From assembly GCF_020080835.1 (NCBI RefSeq), contig NC_058164.1, forward strand, positions 10,734,142 through 10,798,141: DNA of 64,000 nucleotides, in the 5' to 3' direction. Of the stretch, positions 34,756 to 46,804 are shown one piece after another. The position numbers and the translations under genes were made by a program. The notes under the pieces are model-generated. The model saw only the letters and a list, made by a program, of their open reading frames with translations, had not been told where the DNA came from and did no database searches. Each line of letters begins with the position of its first letter. The stretch's first letter is position 1. This DNA comes from Cotesia glomerata. Its lineage: Eukaryota; Arthropoda; Insecta; Hymenoptera; Braconidae.

Positions 34756-35829
34756 AATGGAAAAAATTATTGCTAAGTTGTGCTTTGTTTCTCTCACTGA
34801 GTAAACAATTTTCATATTTTATTATTAACTACATTTCATTTTTTACAGAATCGAACAAGAGATGACTATCATGAATTTTTGACGTTGAGCTATATTTTTT
34901 TAGGAGGTGTACCAAACAAAGGTATAAAATTTAGAGCTCCTGGTGCTATGCACCATGCTCGTTGGCTATCGAAAGCTATCTATAGTTTAAAAATATATAT
35001 GTTCAGAGAACAATTTCACGTCAACCCTTCAGAATTTTTAGCTTTACGAGAAGTTTGCTTATTTATTGTTTTTTTTTTTTTTTTTATGTTGAAGCATGGT
35101 TCGTAGCAACAAGTGCTATTGAAGCTCCGTATCATGACTTAAAACTATTTCAAAATTTATTAGAGTATAAAAAAGATCACCCAAAAGTTGCAGAAGCTGC
35201 TTTAGAGAAACTTTCCAAGCATTTGTGGTACTTAAACGAGAATCTTACAGGCTTGGCGCTTTTTGATCAAAAACTATCCCGGGAAGAAAAATTAAAAATA
35301 GTTGATTCTATTAAAAACAAAAAATCGAGCAATAGTAAATATCCTCGATTTACTTTAGACAGGAAAAAGTTTGAAATAATGTCGTCTAAAAGTATAAGTG
35401 ATTTTGTGACTCAAGAATCTCTCACTACTTTTGATAAGTTTAATTTGACGTGAGAATTTCTAGACATCGACCTTGATTTGTGGGAAACAGATCAAGAATA
35501 CATTACTCGCTGCGAAACTTTAAAAAAACTACGTGTTGTTAATGATACTGCCGAACGATGTGTTGCACTCATTGAAAAATTTAACGAGTTTGGTACATAT
35601 GATGAAGATCAGAAACAATATTTATTATTAATGGTTCAACAATGTAGAAAAGACTTTCCAACGTGCGACAAAAAAACTATATTCAGCTTTAAAATCTTGA
35701 TGTGTTTTCAATAACATTAGTAATTATTTGAAATTTATTAACTTGTTTTTTATAACTATTTAGATGTTTATCACATTTCAAGCATTTTACATTATAACAT
35801 AACCTTCTGTATATTTGGATTAAATTTTT

Positions 35830-36446
35830 GTTGCTTTTTTATGAATTCATGTGTTGTTTTTGTATTCATTATGAGTAAAAAATCATACTCATTTTAAAAA
35901 AATTCTTAGTGTAGGGAAATATAATGGTAATAAATAAAACAAAATGAATCTAAATAACATTATGAGTTAGTATTTATCAATTTCTTACGTTTTACGGTAT
36001 AAAAATGGCTGTAAATTCATTAAATATTGGTTGGATAACTTTTTTTTATGAGTCAGTCCTTTTTTTCTTCCTACTTTTGGCGGTTTGCTCGAAAAATTAA
36101 AAAAAAAATATTTTTTTTTTCAAAAACTGTACTTTGACGACTCCTACCGGTGAACCAGTGCAAGTTACACAAAAAAAACTCTAAAGCTATTTTGAAGAGC
36201 GTGAAATTCCCCACAAGGTCCATCAAACCGATTTGCAATATTGTAAAAGCCGGGTAAGCATTAGAAATTTGAAAAAAAAAAAATTTTTTACAGGCATTTT
36301 GAATGGTAAAACTTTAAATTTTTATTGTAAGTACTTAAAATTATTATTAAGAGCTCAAACTTGGTAAGAATTTTTTTTTCTATATGTAGATTAATATTTT
36401 GCATGAGCACCGAAAAAAAAAAAAATTTTTGCGGAAATGAACCACC
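35830..36446 (-). repeat. Right terminal inverted repeat of the long-TIR transposon
   Basis: This is the uninterrupted copy of the TIR. It pairs with 25700-25845 plus 27600-27936 plus 29705-29845 on the left. Identity looks high at the outer end and falls to perhaps three quarters near 35830-35900. Because it lacks the family B and LTR insertions, it gives a within-element empty site for both. Frames inside it, such as the minus-strand frame with VLMQNINLHIEKKIL, recur in the left TIR and are not separate genes. Confidence 0.8.
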
Positions 36447-36454
36447 TAATATAT

Positions 36455-36472
36455 ATGTATATATGTACATAT

Positions 36473-36549
<77 letters not shown>
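36455..36549. repeat. TA microsatellite at the right flank of the transposon
   Basis: A long (TA)n tract with a few TG steps. It mirrors the TA tract at the left flank and is probably the expanded target site. Confidence 0.9.
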
Positions 36550-36556
<7 letters not shown>

Positions 36557-38289
36557 ATATATACATATTATCTTTCTGTATAAATTTGAATGTTAAAATG
36601 ATAACTTGATGTATAGTTGAAGTTAAATAGGTGAGTAAAGAGTCTACAAGAGTTCTGTCAGGATTATCATTCAACAGAGTTGATTTATCCAATTTTTCTA
36701 CAGATGCACCAAGTTTTATGGTAGTTAGCGCATTTACTGACAGAGAGAAGTTGTTCCGCTATAAAAAGAGCAAGTTTTTTTAGTCGGAGCCCTCAGGACT
36801 AGACTAGACTAAGACATAAAATGCTTGTTTTCTTCTTGGTGTTTTAGACTACTACTTCAACGAATGAAATGTCTTTGTTCAGTTTTCCTCCATCAAGTAC
36901 TTGTTTCAAACTTTTACGCCAAGAAAAGTTTAATCATTTACCTAGAACAAAAATCAACGTTCAAACGATATCAAAATCGCTTAATGACATGAAATTTATT
37001 CCGTAATTCACAGTTTTTTATGAACTTTGCAATGCAAAAAGAAAAAAATACCTTTTTTCGACGGTAAATTATGTGTACAATTTAATCCCTTATCTAATTA
37101 TGCTCGAATTTTGGAGGTATTGTTTACAGAACTTTTTATCAATGATTAATTATATATTTTTCTAGCTCTTCATATAACAGTATAGATAGCGAAACTTTTT
37201 TTAATGTGTTTACTCATGCATTTACTAAGGTTTTCTCTTTTGCAATTCAAAGTTATACTGAAAGATTACAATAACCACAATAATAAAATGGATCCCTCTG
37301 TTATTTCTAGACGCTTTTGAGACTGTTGTGGCTTACAATCTAAACATTTACACTCGCTATAGGTATTGCTATTCATACACAAAGACTTTGGACGAAAATT
37401 TCTTTGCTGTCCGATAACTACACTGATAGTATCATCTATTACACGAGACACGTGTTAAAACAGCTGTCGTTGAATCACGACTTTGCTCAACTTTAATAAC
37501 TATTTTTTATTATAAAACTTTTAGTTTATAAATCTATGCATTTTAAATCAAAATAAATAAATTTTATATAAAAATTAACAAAGTTTTATAATTAAAAAAT
37601 CATTATTGAAAATTTGAACTTTGGCAAAAATTAATTTGATCCAAAAGTAGCTTTGTTTTTTTGTTCAAATTAATTTCTTTCCTCTCTATCAATTAGTTGT
37701 GTATATAAAAAAGATTGTCGTATTTAAGGAAATCTATTGAGCGGTGAGAAGTTATATATAGAAACATTTGAAAACGCTAATCTGGAAGATTAAAAGGTTA
37801 TCATCTAATAAAAACCCGATTTTTAAAAATCGAAATGAAATCTACCAGTATTTAAATTTGTTTTTCAATTGTAATTTGGCTCAAAATAGTCTTCATCATA
37901 CATACAGTTAGTAGATGGTGAGGATAAAAATAAGCCCAAGCCTACTTGAGACAGTGGTTAAAACTACTTCAAGGCCAAAGTTACCTAAATTTATTGTAAT
38001 AAATTAACAAATTAATTACTTACTCCATTAGTTTACCTATTTTATTTTGAAACTGCGTCAAAAATCTGGTTTGTTTACGGAGTCAACTATAGAATATACT
38101 TGATATTAGTTAAAATTATAAGCTTTATTTTTACAGAGTGACAAATTTTTATAAATATTTTGTTTTTTTATTTTTAATCTTAAGTTAAGGTCAAGTTAAA
38201 GGTCGACGATCATCCATTCACATGTAGTTCATTCTTTATTCTTCAATAAATAAGAATTATTTTTTGCTAATAAGAAAAAATAAAAAAAT

Positions 38290-38290
<1 letters not shown>
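36550..38290. other. Intergenic, one doubtful cysteine-bearing frame
   Basis: AT-rich with no repeat that I recognise. The only frame with a protein-like look is on the minus strand at 37266-37451, listed separately. Confidence 0.4.
37266..37451 (-). CDS. Possible exon with four clustered cysteines, unrecognised
   Basis: The frame of about 60 codons has a non-repetitive composition unlike the neighbouring AT-driven frames. It includes KSLCMNSNTYSECKCLDCKP, a close cluster of four cysteines, and ends GSILLLWLL followed by a stop, a short hydrophobic tail. There is no ATG at the start (the frame opens after a stop with GTG), so it would have to be a later exon. A possible acceptor is TGTAATAG just upstream. 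No signal peptide is visible. It could be the end of a small cysteine-rich or membrane-anchored protein, or chance. Confidence 0.2.
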   Translation of the reverse strand: MSRVIDDTISVVIGQQRNFRPKSLCMNSNTYSECKCLDCKPQQSQKRLEITEGSILLLWLL

Positions 38291-39140
<850 letters not shown>

Positions 39141-39271
39141 GAAAATTCAGTAACGCCGTCTAAAATTTGTAAATTGATTCTTAAGTACGAAAATCACACT
39201 GAGCATGAAAATCGGAGGTTACTTCAATACTTTCTATAGTCCTTATACATTCTTAAATTCTACGCTCTCTA

Positions 39272-40312
39272 CACGGAAAAAAATTTATTGTTGCTGCAAC
39301 AGGAGGAAGTTATTCAAAGTTGTCGACGCCACTTATCGTCTTATTAACATGGAAATGATTTGAAATTTGAGATTGAGCAACATTAATATGCAGAAATTTG
39401 TAAGTAAACAAGTACTCAAAAGAACGAAAAAAATTGATATTCTCACCACATTATTTCTGATTGTTATTGGAAATTAACATCTGTTTGAGTTATTTGACGT
39501 TAAAAACTCTTATTGAAGTGAAAAAACGGACAAAATATATCATGCGTTAAAAAAATAAAAAATTACATCATGTGTTAAGCCTGACTTTAAGATTACGTTC
39601 AAAAAATAGAAAAAAAAGTTGAAATTAATTTATTATTTAATATTTCCACGTCGTGCATTTAACTTTTTAATGCTCAAAATTACAATACTATGTATCTGCA
39701 TAACTTTACATTATTTAGAAGTTGCGAAAAACAAAAGAAAATTTATTTTTGAAATTGAAAAATTCATATTTAAAAAGAAACACAGTTCTAAAAATTTCAG
39801 GATTTTTTAAGATCAGTACAACGTATTATACAAAAAAAAAATTAAGCCAAAATTTTAATATAGATCGTCATTTTTCGATTTTCAAAAATTCAAAATTTAA
39901 CAAATTTGGCATTTTTCAAAATATCTTTTTTCCAATAGCCCTAAGTGTCCCCTTTCAAATAAACGAAATGCCATTCCTGTATCTATAATATCGTTCGAGA
40001 TATAACAAAAACAAAATTGAAAAACTGGAAAAGTCGCGAAATTTTGAATTTGCATATCTTTTGAAAAAATTTTTTTTATTTTACCAAAATTTATTCAAAT
40101 CTAAAGGGTCGATTCCAACTATTGGTCGACTTGACATGGATTGACCCAACTATATTTTACTATCAAGTCGCAACAACAGTAGTAATCCTGTTGCTACAAC
40201 AGGATTTTTTCCTGTTGTTGCAACATGGCTGCCTCCTGTTGCAGCTACAGAAAAATCCTGTTGCTGTTACATGACTGCCTCCTGTTGCAGCAACAATAAA
40301 TTTTTTTCCGTG
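39272..40312. mobile_element. CACGGAAAAAAATTTATTG MITE, left arm mostly deleted
   Basis: This is the second copy of the family at 13242-15054, with clean TA flanks (39270-39271 and 40313-40314). The left end keeps only about 35 bp (to GTTGCTGCAACAGGAGGAAG). It then jumps to the central AAAGTTGTCGACGCCACTTA, so most of the left arm is gone. The right arm is retained and ends in the CCTGTTGCAGCAACA arrays and TTTTTTTCCGTG. The frames at 39619 and 39722 are shared by the other copy and look non-coding. Confidence 0.8.
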
Positions 40313-40314
40313 TA

Positions 40315-41127
40315 AAGTCAAATTTTTAAACTCACTACAAAGTGACTATTGGCTAGTTCACTAGAAATAATTTGTCTTTAAATTGTTTATTTTAATGGTC
40401 TAGTCAAGTAAACTACATAATTTTCAATTTTTTAATGAATAAATATCATTCTAATAAAGTTATCTAAAAAATTGTTCGAGTTTCATAATAGGAAAAGATT
40501 TTTAATTAAAACAAAAATATTTAAGATTAAAGTGTTTAAGAGTTAAAAACATTTTACTAATTACCTTATCTGCCTCATTAAATGATAAGAATACCTCTTA
40601 TATATTATAATCATATTTATTAGCATGACCGGAAAAAATGGTAAAAAAAGCCAACTAATTTTTTGTTTAAAGTCTCCTGTGAAAATATGTTAGTTTATAT
40701 ATGTTAGTTTATAACGATATATATCATGTTTCAAGAGCTCTCTTTAAAAATCTGCTTTATTAGAAAATTTTTAAGGGTCGCTTATGTATTGTAAAAAATT
40801 TTAATTCCTGCTAAAAATGTATTTGTTTTTTTTAACCCTTTTTCTATGTTTCTATCATTTTCTGCGTAAAAAATTATGTTTAAGTACTCGGATGATTTAA
40901 AGTAAATTTTAAGATTCTTAGAAGTCATTTGAAATTTTTTAAACTGCCAAAGCAGTGTACTGTAGATTGTTCTCAGTGACCGGGAATTAGGATTACTCTA
41001 CGAGGTGAATGTGATGACTTATAGAAATTTTAAAAGAACTAAATAATAAATGATTATGAAGCAGTCGATTTAGTAGTATACTCTCTAAATTTGAAACAGT
41101 GAAAATCACTAGAAATTAGTGTATATT
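40315..41127. other. Intergenic, no gene seen
   Basis: AT-rich sequence. TTGGCTAGTTCACTAG near 40351 resembles the TGGCTAG words at 2430-2505. Confidence 0.4.
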
Positions 41128-41945
41128 GGGTCACTCCATGTCAAATCACCTGATTTTAAAAATCATATTTTTTGATCCGTTTGAATTTTTTATGTTTTTG
41201 TACATATAAAAAGACACCTAATCCTAAATTTTAAGTTCTTAATTTTCAAAAATCTTGAAGATACGAATTGTTGAAAATCACGAAAAAAAAACGATGAGGT
41301 AATTTTCAGAAATTCATAACTCCTGATTAAATCATCGTAATTTCATTTTGCAAATGGCTATTTTCTTCACTTTTAAATGTAGTATTCGAAAAAAAAATTT
41401 TAAAAAAAAAATTTTTTTTTTCACCATTTTTTTTTACATTTTAACCCAAATTTTGACTTTTTTTGAAGACCGACATTTTTAATTTTCTTGAAAAAAATAT
41501 ATGTTTCACTAGACTGTAACACAAATTTTTCAAGCCCTTTGTCAAATGGAGATTCAAATATCTTCGATTATTTAAGCAACTTTTTCGAATTTTTTTAATA
41601 AAAAATTCGAGTTTTTTAAAGATTTTTTAATTTTTTACCAAAATTTCAATGTAAATATGGACAAATAGTATTTTCCTACTGTGCCAATGATATAAATTGA
41701 AACCCTTTATTGATATGTTGCGACAAATATTTGATAACAGAGTATTTTTAACTCAAAAAGCAGACGAAGTCGCTCTCACTTTGAAAAAAAAGTTTTTTGG
41801 TAAAATAATTCATGAACTTTTGTACCACGTAAATAGTAATGATGCCGTAGAAATTATCCAAAAACTAAGAGATAAATTTAGTGATGAAGAAACAACTCGA
41901 GTTGAGTTGAAAAATCACTGTTTCAGATTAAGAGAGTAGGATATC
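41128..41945 (+). mobile_element. Fragment with GGGTCACTCCATGTCAAATC end
   Basis: The sequence GGGTCACTCCATGTCAAATC at about 41130 resembles GGGTCAATACATGTCAAATC, which begins the inner arm of the elements at 13242 and 39272. I found no matching inverted end downstream, so this may be a truncated element. It carries the open frame at 41697-41939. Confidence 0.35.
41697..41939 (+). CDS. Open frame of 80 codons, unrecognised
   Basis: The frame is mostly helical and charged, with segments such as MLRQIFDNRVFLTQKADEV and DAVEIIQKLRDKF and no low-complexity bias. It starts at an ATG-less codon within AT-rich sequence and has no evident Kozak context or acceptor, so it may be the tail exon of a transposon gene associated with the GGGTCAC fragment. 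I cannot assign a family. Confidence 0.3.
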   Translation: MKPFIDMLRQIFDNRVFLTQKADEVALTLKKKFFGKIIHELLYHVNSNDAVEIIQKLRDKFSDEETTRVELKNHCFRLRE

Positions 41946-43940
41946 GGATAAAAATTTTTTAATTAAAAATATAGTGGTAATAATTATATTATTTATATAT
42001 TAATTGAGTGCATAATGAGGCTTCCGACACTTGAATATTGGTGTTCTTACTTCGCTCGTTGCGCCAACCTGCTCATAGCCGACAGCCCCATGCACTCTGT
42101 TACTTTATATACCATAGTACATACACGTAACATAAAACGCAATATATTACGTTGAATTGTAAATAACAATTTATATCATATTTATAAATAATGTGTCGAT
42201 TTGATTTGATTGATTTGCGTGATAAATTACACTTGCACATGAAATCTAAACGTTGTCATGTTAGTTAAACGGACTGCTTATAGGTGACACCGTCTAAACT
42301 CTTTCAGCATAGTCAAATTTATTGTTAACAGATGTTGTTGCATTATTTTTATAAAAAGTTATTTTTATCAATCTTTTTAATGTAAAAAACTTTTTTCAAT
42401 TTTTTGAATATTTTTTGGTCGATAGAAGAAAACACCAGTTTTAACATGATATTTGAATTCTTAAAATCTGTAAAGAATAAGAATAGATCTAGAGCTCCTA
42501 GAAGCACCTTTGGGAAATAAGATGATTTTTGACGTAAAAAATGGACTAATAACTAGAAAAATAATAATGAAGAAAAAAATGCGATTTCTAACAATCTTGA
42601 AAACCTAAAAAAAGTATCCAGTTTTCCATACAAAACCTAACATTATGTCATGAAAAAAATTTTATTTTCTTTCAAAATCATATTTTTCTAGTCTTTATTG
42701 ACAAGCGTCCTAATTTACCTTATGAAAAATATGATAATTAATTCTCAACCGAACAAAATTTTTTTTATCAGAATTGTGTTTCCTTCATTCTTTCCCGAGC
42801 CTTTATGGAAATTATAATTTTTCCTTTTTCCGATTCCCTTAATTATCATCTTTTTTTATTTAAACATTCTCTTTGATGTTTATAATACGGAAACCACTTC
42901 ATTTAGCCCTTTGTAAATTATCTCGACTATTGAATTAATTAAAGAGTAATTTGATAGCGGATAAAATACTGAATTTTATAAAATTTCTTGTTAACATTTC
43001 GGACTAATTATTTCTTAATTTCGTGGCACGAATTAGAGATTTAAAAACAATTTAAAATTATAATCTACTAACTTAACATTAAATACATCATCAACTATCC
43101 TAGGTTATTAAAAAAACTAACAATGGTGAATTTAGAGCTTGAGACTTTTGAATTTATTTTAAGAATAAAAAAATTTATTCCAAGATTTACGACGCCCCTA
43201 TAGAAGTACTCGAGCACACAATGCTTATCTCACCCAGTGCAATTCTCTAAGCCAGCGCCCGTGTCAGTGTGTACACCTTGATAGAAAGTATATTCGCTGT
43301 ACAGAGTACTGAGTAAGATCACAGAGATTCTTAACTGTTTTTAGGGAGTAAGTAGCTTAAGTATGCGAAAGAGAAGCCATAATGATGACGTTTGCGCATG
43401 CTAAGTAAACTAAAAATTCATTAAATCTAGAAAAATTATAAACATAAATATCGTTACTAATCTTTTTTTTTTTTTTTGTTTGTTTGTTCTTGTATGAAAA
43501 ACTTTCAAGTATTTATTCGTTGAAGGCAGTGTTCTATAGGATAATTTTCGCTCATTATATTAACTACAACCCAGGATCTCTAATTTGCCTTGAATTTAAT
43601 TAACTGACCGCAAACAGTAGACTATTAAGAATTGTTTGCACGTGAGTAGTCCATACTAAACACATTCGTACACACGTGGCTCTTGACCACGTACACCTCA
43701 CTGGCGGTCTCGTGGCCTGCCGCAACGTTTTGCAACATCCACTACCCTATAATCTAACACCTTTTCACGTCATTCTTCGAGAATCAAAGAATTCGAAGCT
43801 AAATGAGCAAAGTAAATCTATAAATCTTTTTTTTTTCTTTATTATATTTCCGGGATCTAAAAGCGCATATCAGAAGATTTAGGATCGTACAATTTCAAGT
43901 CCGGTGACTTGAAAAATTTATCCATTGAATTTATATTAAC
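41946..43940. other. Intergenic, no supported gene
   Basis: Short GC-richer islands occur at about 42010-42120, 43190-43330 and 43670-43745, without frames or splice sites that I can support. A poly-T tract is near 43463. Confidence 0.4.
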
Positions 43941-44070
43941 TAGGCACATCATGTGCGCTCTTCGCGCCTTTATTCTATCTAGAATCCCGCTATAATTTCA
44001 GTCGACCAATCATCAATCGATTAAAAAAGTTACAGAAATGACATCAACACCCATCAATCAACTGTTTAGA
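43941..44070. repeat. Dispersed repeat with CAGTCGACCAATCA, copy 1
   Basis: The segment with GCGCTCTTCGCGCC, AATCCCGCTATAATTTCAGT and CGACCAATCATCAA matches 60141-60290 in order over about 130 bp, with perhaps 70% identity. Family unknown. Confidence 0.55.
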
Positions 44071-44344
44071 AATGCATAATGTATTGTTATTATTATATTA
44101 GTATTGGTTATTCAATAAATATTTAAATTTTTTAAAAATATAAATAAAAATTATCATAGAGGTAGAGTAAGCTATTAAAAATTTTTGAATACTGAGATTT
44201 CTATACTTTATTAACAATTAGATTAACTTTGTCATCAAAGAATTATTGACATGATTATATTTATGTATATATTTTATCATCTTTATATATGAAAATTCAG
44301 ATTCTACATCGAGAGTTCTCTGACGCAATCACCCAGAAAAAACT

Positions 44345-45767
44345 TAGGAAAACATTTGACCCTGAAGGTCATCCCTGCAACTTCCCGCTAATTCCATACC
44401 GAAGCGCTTAAAATTCCATTTATATGACGTTTGTTGAGCTCTTTGAGCTCAAAAATACAATTTGTGTGTTATTTTGAGTTCTCTGAGTTCAAAAAGTTCG
44501 CTATTCTATGCTTTTCAGCTCGAAGAGCTCAAAAGTCTGATAAAAGTTTAATAAAACACTATTCTTGAAATTTTCAAACTGCAATTACTTTGGAATGAAT
44601 AAATCGATTTTTACGCAGCTGACAGCACTCGACGGAGTTTTTTGAATCCTATGATTTACTCTCAAACACAAAATGATCAGACCGAAAATTTTAGAGAAAT
44701 TAAAAAAATTCACTTTTTCGGAATTTTTTCGATAACGATAACTCACGAACCAATCAACCGGTTTTGATGTACTTGGAAAAGATCGACGTGATTTTTTGAG
44801 CTTGTATAGTTATATTATTAAATCAAAAACGATCCGAAAAGAAATGTCGGAGTTATGTTAAAAAAACACTTGTTTCCAAATTTTTCGTCAACGACCCGAC
44901 CAAAAATTTAAGTTCGGCAATGGTTCGTTCCGAATTAGGCATGCCGAATTTCAAGCTCGCGCCGAACCAGGAAGCCAAAGTTGACCCACGTCCCGGAAGT
45001 AAAGCAGTCGCGAGTTTGGACCTAACTTGGCTTCCAACTTAGGCGGTGGTTTGGAAACCATACTTGTTGATGACTATCTAAGCCTCATTCGGTCCGAATT
45101 TGTCCGAATAAATGGGCCCGAGCTTGGTGAATCGAACTTTGGTAAGTCTTTGGTTACCGTTATTTTATAACAATTTGGCAATCCATGACATACCGAACTT
45201 AGGCATTGCCGCAGGTTTTCTGAAGTAAGCCTGAGCTTGGTGAACCAAACTTCGGTAAGCCTTTGGTTACCGTTATTTCGTACTAATTAGGCAATCCATG
45301 ACATGCCGAACTTGGGTATTGCCACAGGTTTGCCTAAGTGAGCCCGAGCTTGGAGAACTAAACTTCGGTAAACCTTTGGTAACCGTTATTTCGTACTAAT
45401 TAATAAGATCTGAATTGGGCTAGCCTAAGTTCGGAAAGCCAACTTCGTCCCGAACTGATTTTTCGGCATGCCTCACTAAAATTCTAGTCGGGACGATATC
45501 TCTTGAACCAATCAACCGATCTTCACGTTCTTGGCGGCAATCGACGTAGTTTTCCAAGGTTAAGAGCTGATTAGTTTTCAGAATTGATCGATAATTTTTC
45601 GAAAATTTTGTTTTTGAGATTTCTCAAAATCTAGCGAACTGAATTAGTTCAAATTTCAGGAAATTTAATTGCAACGATACTCTTCGGAATGTCAAAGTTC
45701 AGTCGCGATCGGTCGAGCCGTTCAGAAGTTATGAGAGGTTTACACACACTCACACTCACACACACAC

Positions 45768-45809
<42 letters not shown>

Positions 45810-45867
45810 GCTCGCTCGCGCGCGGACACCACTGTTAAAAACTTGATTTTCGTAAAACGGGGTAAAG
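44345..45867 (-). mobile_element. Family A repeat, copy 6, split by family B
   Basis: The linker TTGACCCTGAAGGTCATCCC precedes AACTTCCCGCTAATTCC (44379). GAGCTC-type palindromes lie at 44438-44530. The copy continues to 44894, is interrupted by family B, and resumes at 45493 to the AC tract (about 45740-45806). It ends prematurely near 45867 after ACTTGATTTTCGTAAAACGG, so its outer end is missing. Confidence 0.7.
44895..45492. mobile_element. Family B element with ACGA target duplication
   Basis: The ends are CCCGACCAAAAATTTAAGTT and ACTAAAATTCTAGTCGGG. The flanks ACGA (44891-44894) and ACGA (45493-45496) are a direct duplication, because undisturbed family A copies read CAACGATATCTC there. 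The interior has two to three ~118-bp repeats with GGTTACCGTTATTTCGTACT and AATCCATGACATGCCGAAC. No coding frame. Confidence 0.8.
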
Positions 45868-46027
45868 CATAGAACAATAACTCTTTGAGCTTGGAGATCT
45901 CAAAATAATACATAAATTGTATTTTTGAGCTCAAAAAACGTCATAAATGAAATTTTATGCGCTAAGGTATGGAATTAGCGGGAAGTTGCAGGAATGGCCT
46001 TTAGGGTCAACCGTTTTCTTAATTTTT
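45868..46027 (+). mobile_element. Family A repeat, copy 7, right end only
   Basis: Only the GAGCTC-rich right end and the terminal GAATTAGCGGGAAGTT (to about 45990) remain, with the linker GGAATGGCCTTTAGGGTCAA. The next copy starts directly after it. Confidence 0.6.
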
Positions 46028-46804
46028 AACTTCCCGCTAAGAAAATTGAAAATTTTCAAAAATCGGGAAGTTATTGGTTTCACCCCGTTTTTCGAAAATC
46101 GAGTTTTCATCAGATCTCAACGTTTTGAGGTCCTCGCAAGCTTTCCTGACTATTCCCGCGAGGGTGTCACTATGTCTGTATGTGTGTGTGTGTGTGTGTG
46201 TGTGTGAGTATGTAAACCTCTTATAACTTTTGAACGGTTGAACCGATTTCATCGCGGTTGGTGCCATTCGAAAGAGCTTCACCAAACTTAGATTTCCTGA
46301 TGATTCTGAACTGATTCGGACCGATAGATTTTAAGAAATTTGGAGAATAATTTTTAAATGGCTTTACCGATCGATTCCAAAAACTAATCAGCTCTCAACC
46401 GTGAAAAACCACGTCGATCGCCGCCAATCCGGTCAAAATCGGTTGATTCGTTCGAGAGATATCGTGAACGAAAGAAAATCGAAAAAAGTGTTTTTTCGGA
46501 GTTACTCCCAAATTTCTAGTTTGACCAATTAAAACTTAGAAATTCTTTATGAGGCTTAAAAAACTTCGTAGAATGCCGCCAACCGCATAAAAATCGGTTC
46601 ATTCATTCAAAAGTTATTGCGGTTTGAAAATTCAAAAAATAGTGTTCTATGAAACTTCTATCAGACTTTTGAGGTCAAAGAGCCAAAAAGCATAGAAATG
46701 GTATCTTTTTGAGCTCGAAGAGCTCAAATCAACACACAGATTATATTTTTGAGCTCGAAGAGCTCAAAAAGAGCGGCCAGGTATTAACGGAATTAGCGGG
46801 AAGT
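46028..46804 (+). mobile_element. Family A repeat, copy 8, interrupted near its right end
   Basis: It starts AACTTCCCGCTAAG right after the linker of copy 7, giving a head-to-tail pair. It has a TG tract (46181-46207), the GGTTGATTCGTTCGAGAGAT modules and paired GAGCTC palindromes (46670-46770), then AGCGGGAAGT. Family B (46805-48728) intervenes and the linker resumes at 48731 (TCAGGGATGGCCTTTGGGGT). Confidence 0.75.

Larger units (their letters stand above)
32653..35713 (+). pseudogene. Uncharacterised transposon-borne gene, four exons, two lesions
   Basis: Exons join in frame. Exon 1 is 32653-33142 (163 codons plus one base, donor GTAAGT). Exon 2 is 33328-33428 after TTAAATAG. Exon 3 starts at 34849 after TTTTTTACAG and runs into a T17 tract (35069-35085). 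Beyond it the frame changes and continues as YVEAWFVATSAIEAP. At 35451-35453 an in-frame TGA precedes EFLDIDLDLWETDQEY, which runs on to 35713. Conserved-looking motifs are WDKIGIPTTLKR and NLFDIAD-like KLFDIAD in exon 1, RDDYHEFLTL and FRAPGAMHHARWLSKAIYSL in exon 3, and RVVNDTAERCVALIEKF at the end. From memory these match a family of repeated arthropod proteins of unknown name, in which a central region with a likely RNase H-type core lies between the exon 1 part and RDDY. That centre seems missing here. As the only gene of a TIR element it is probably a transposase relic. Confidence 0.6.
25700..36446 (+). mobile_element. Long-TIR DNA transposon with a spliced gene, inflated by four insertions
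   Basis: The left end reads TAGGGTGGTTCATTTCCGC and the right end, reverse-complemented, TAGGTGGTTCATTTCCGC. Both abut TA microsatellite (about 25675-25697 and 36455-36549), so TA-rich DNA was the target and the duplication cannot be seen. After removing the insertions at 25846-27599, 27937-29704, 30493-32601 and 33457-34755, the element is about 3.8 kb: a left TIR of about 0.6 kb, a gene at 32653-35713 and the right TIR at 35830-36446. The TIRs match through landmarks such as GGTCCTTGTGGGGAATTTC, ACTCCTACCGGTGAACCAG and TTTCCCTACACTAAGAATTT. The superfamily is unknown to me. The single gene is the obvious candidate for the transposase, but its copy here is broken. Confidence 0.75.

Noticed and set aside
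36288..36692. 134-codon minus frame with Tyr-Ile repeats
   Set aside because: It joins transposon TIR sequence to a TA microsatellite; half of it is mirrored in the left TIR at 25603-25854.
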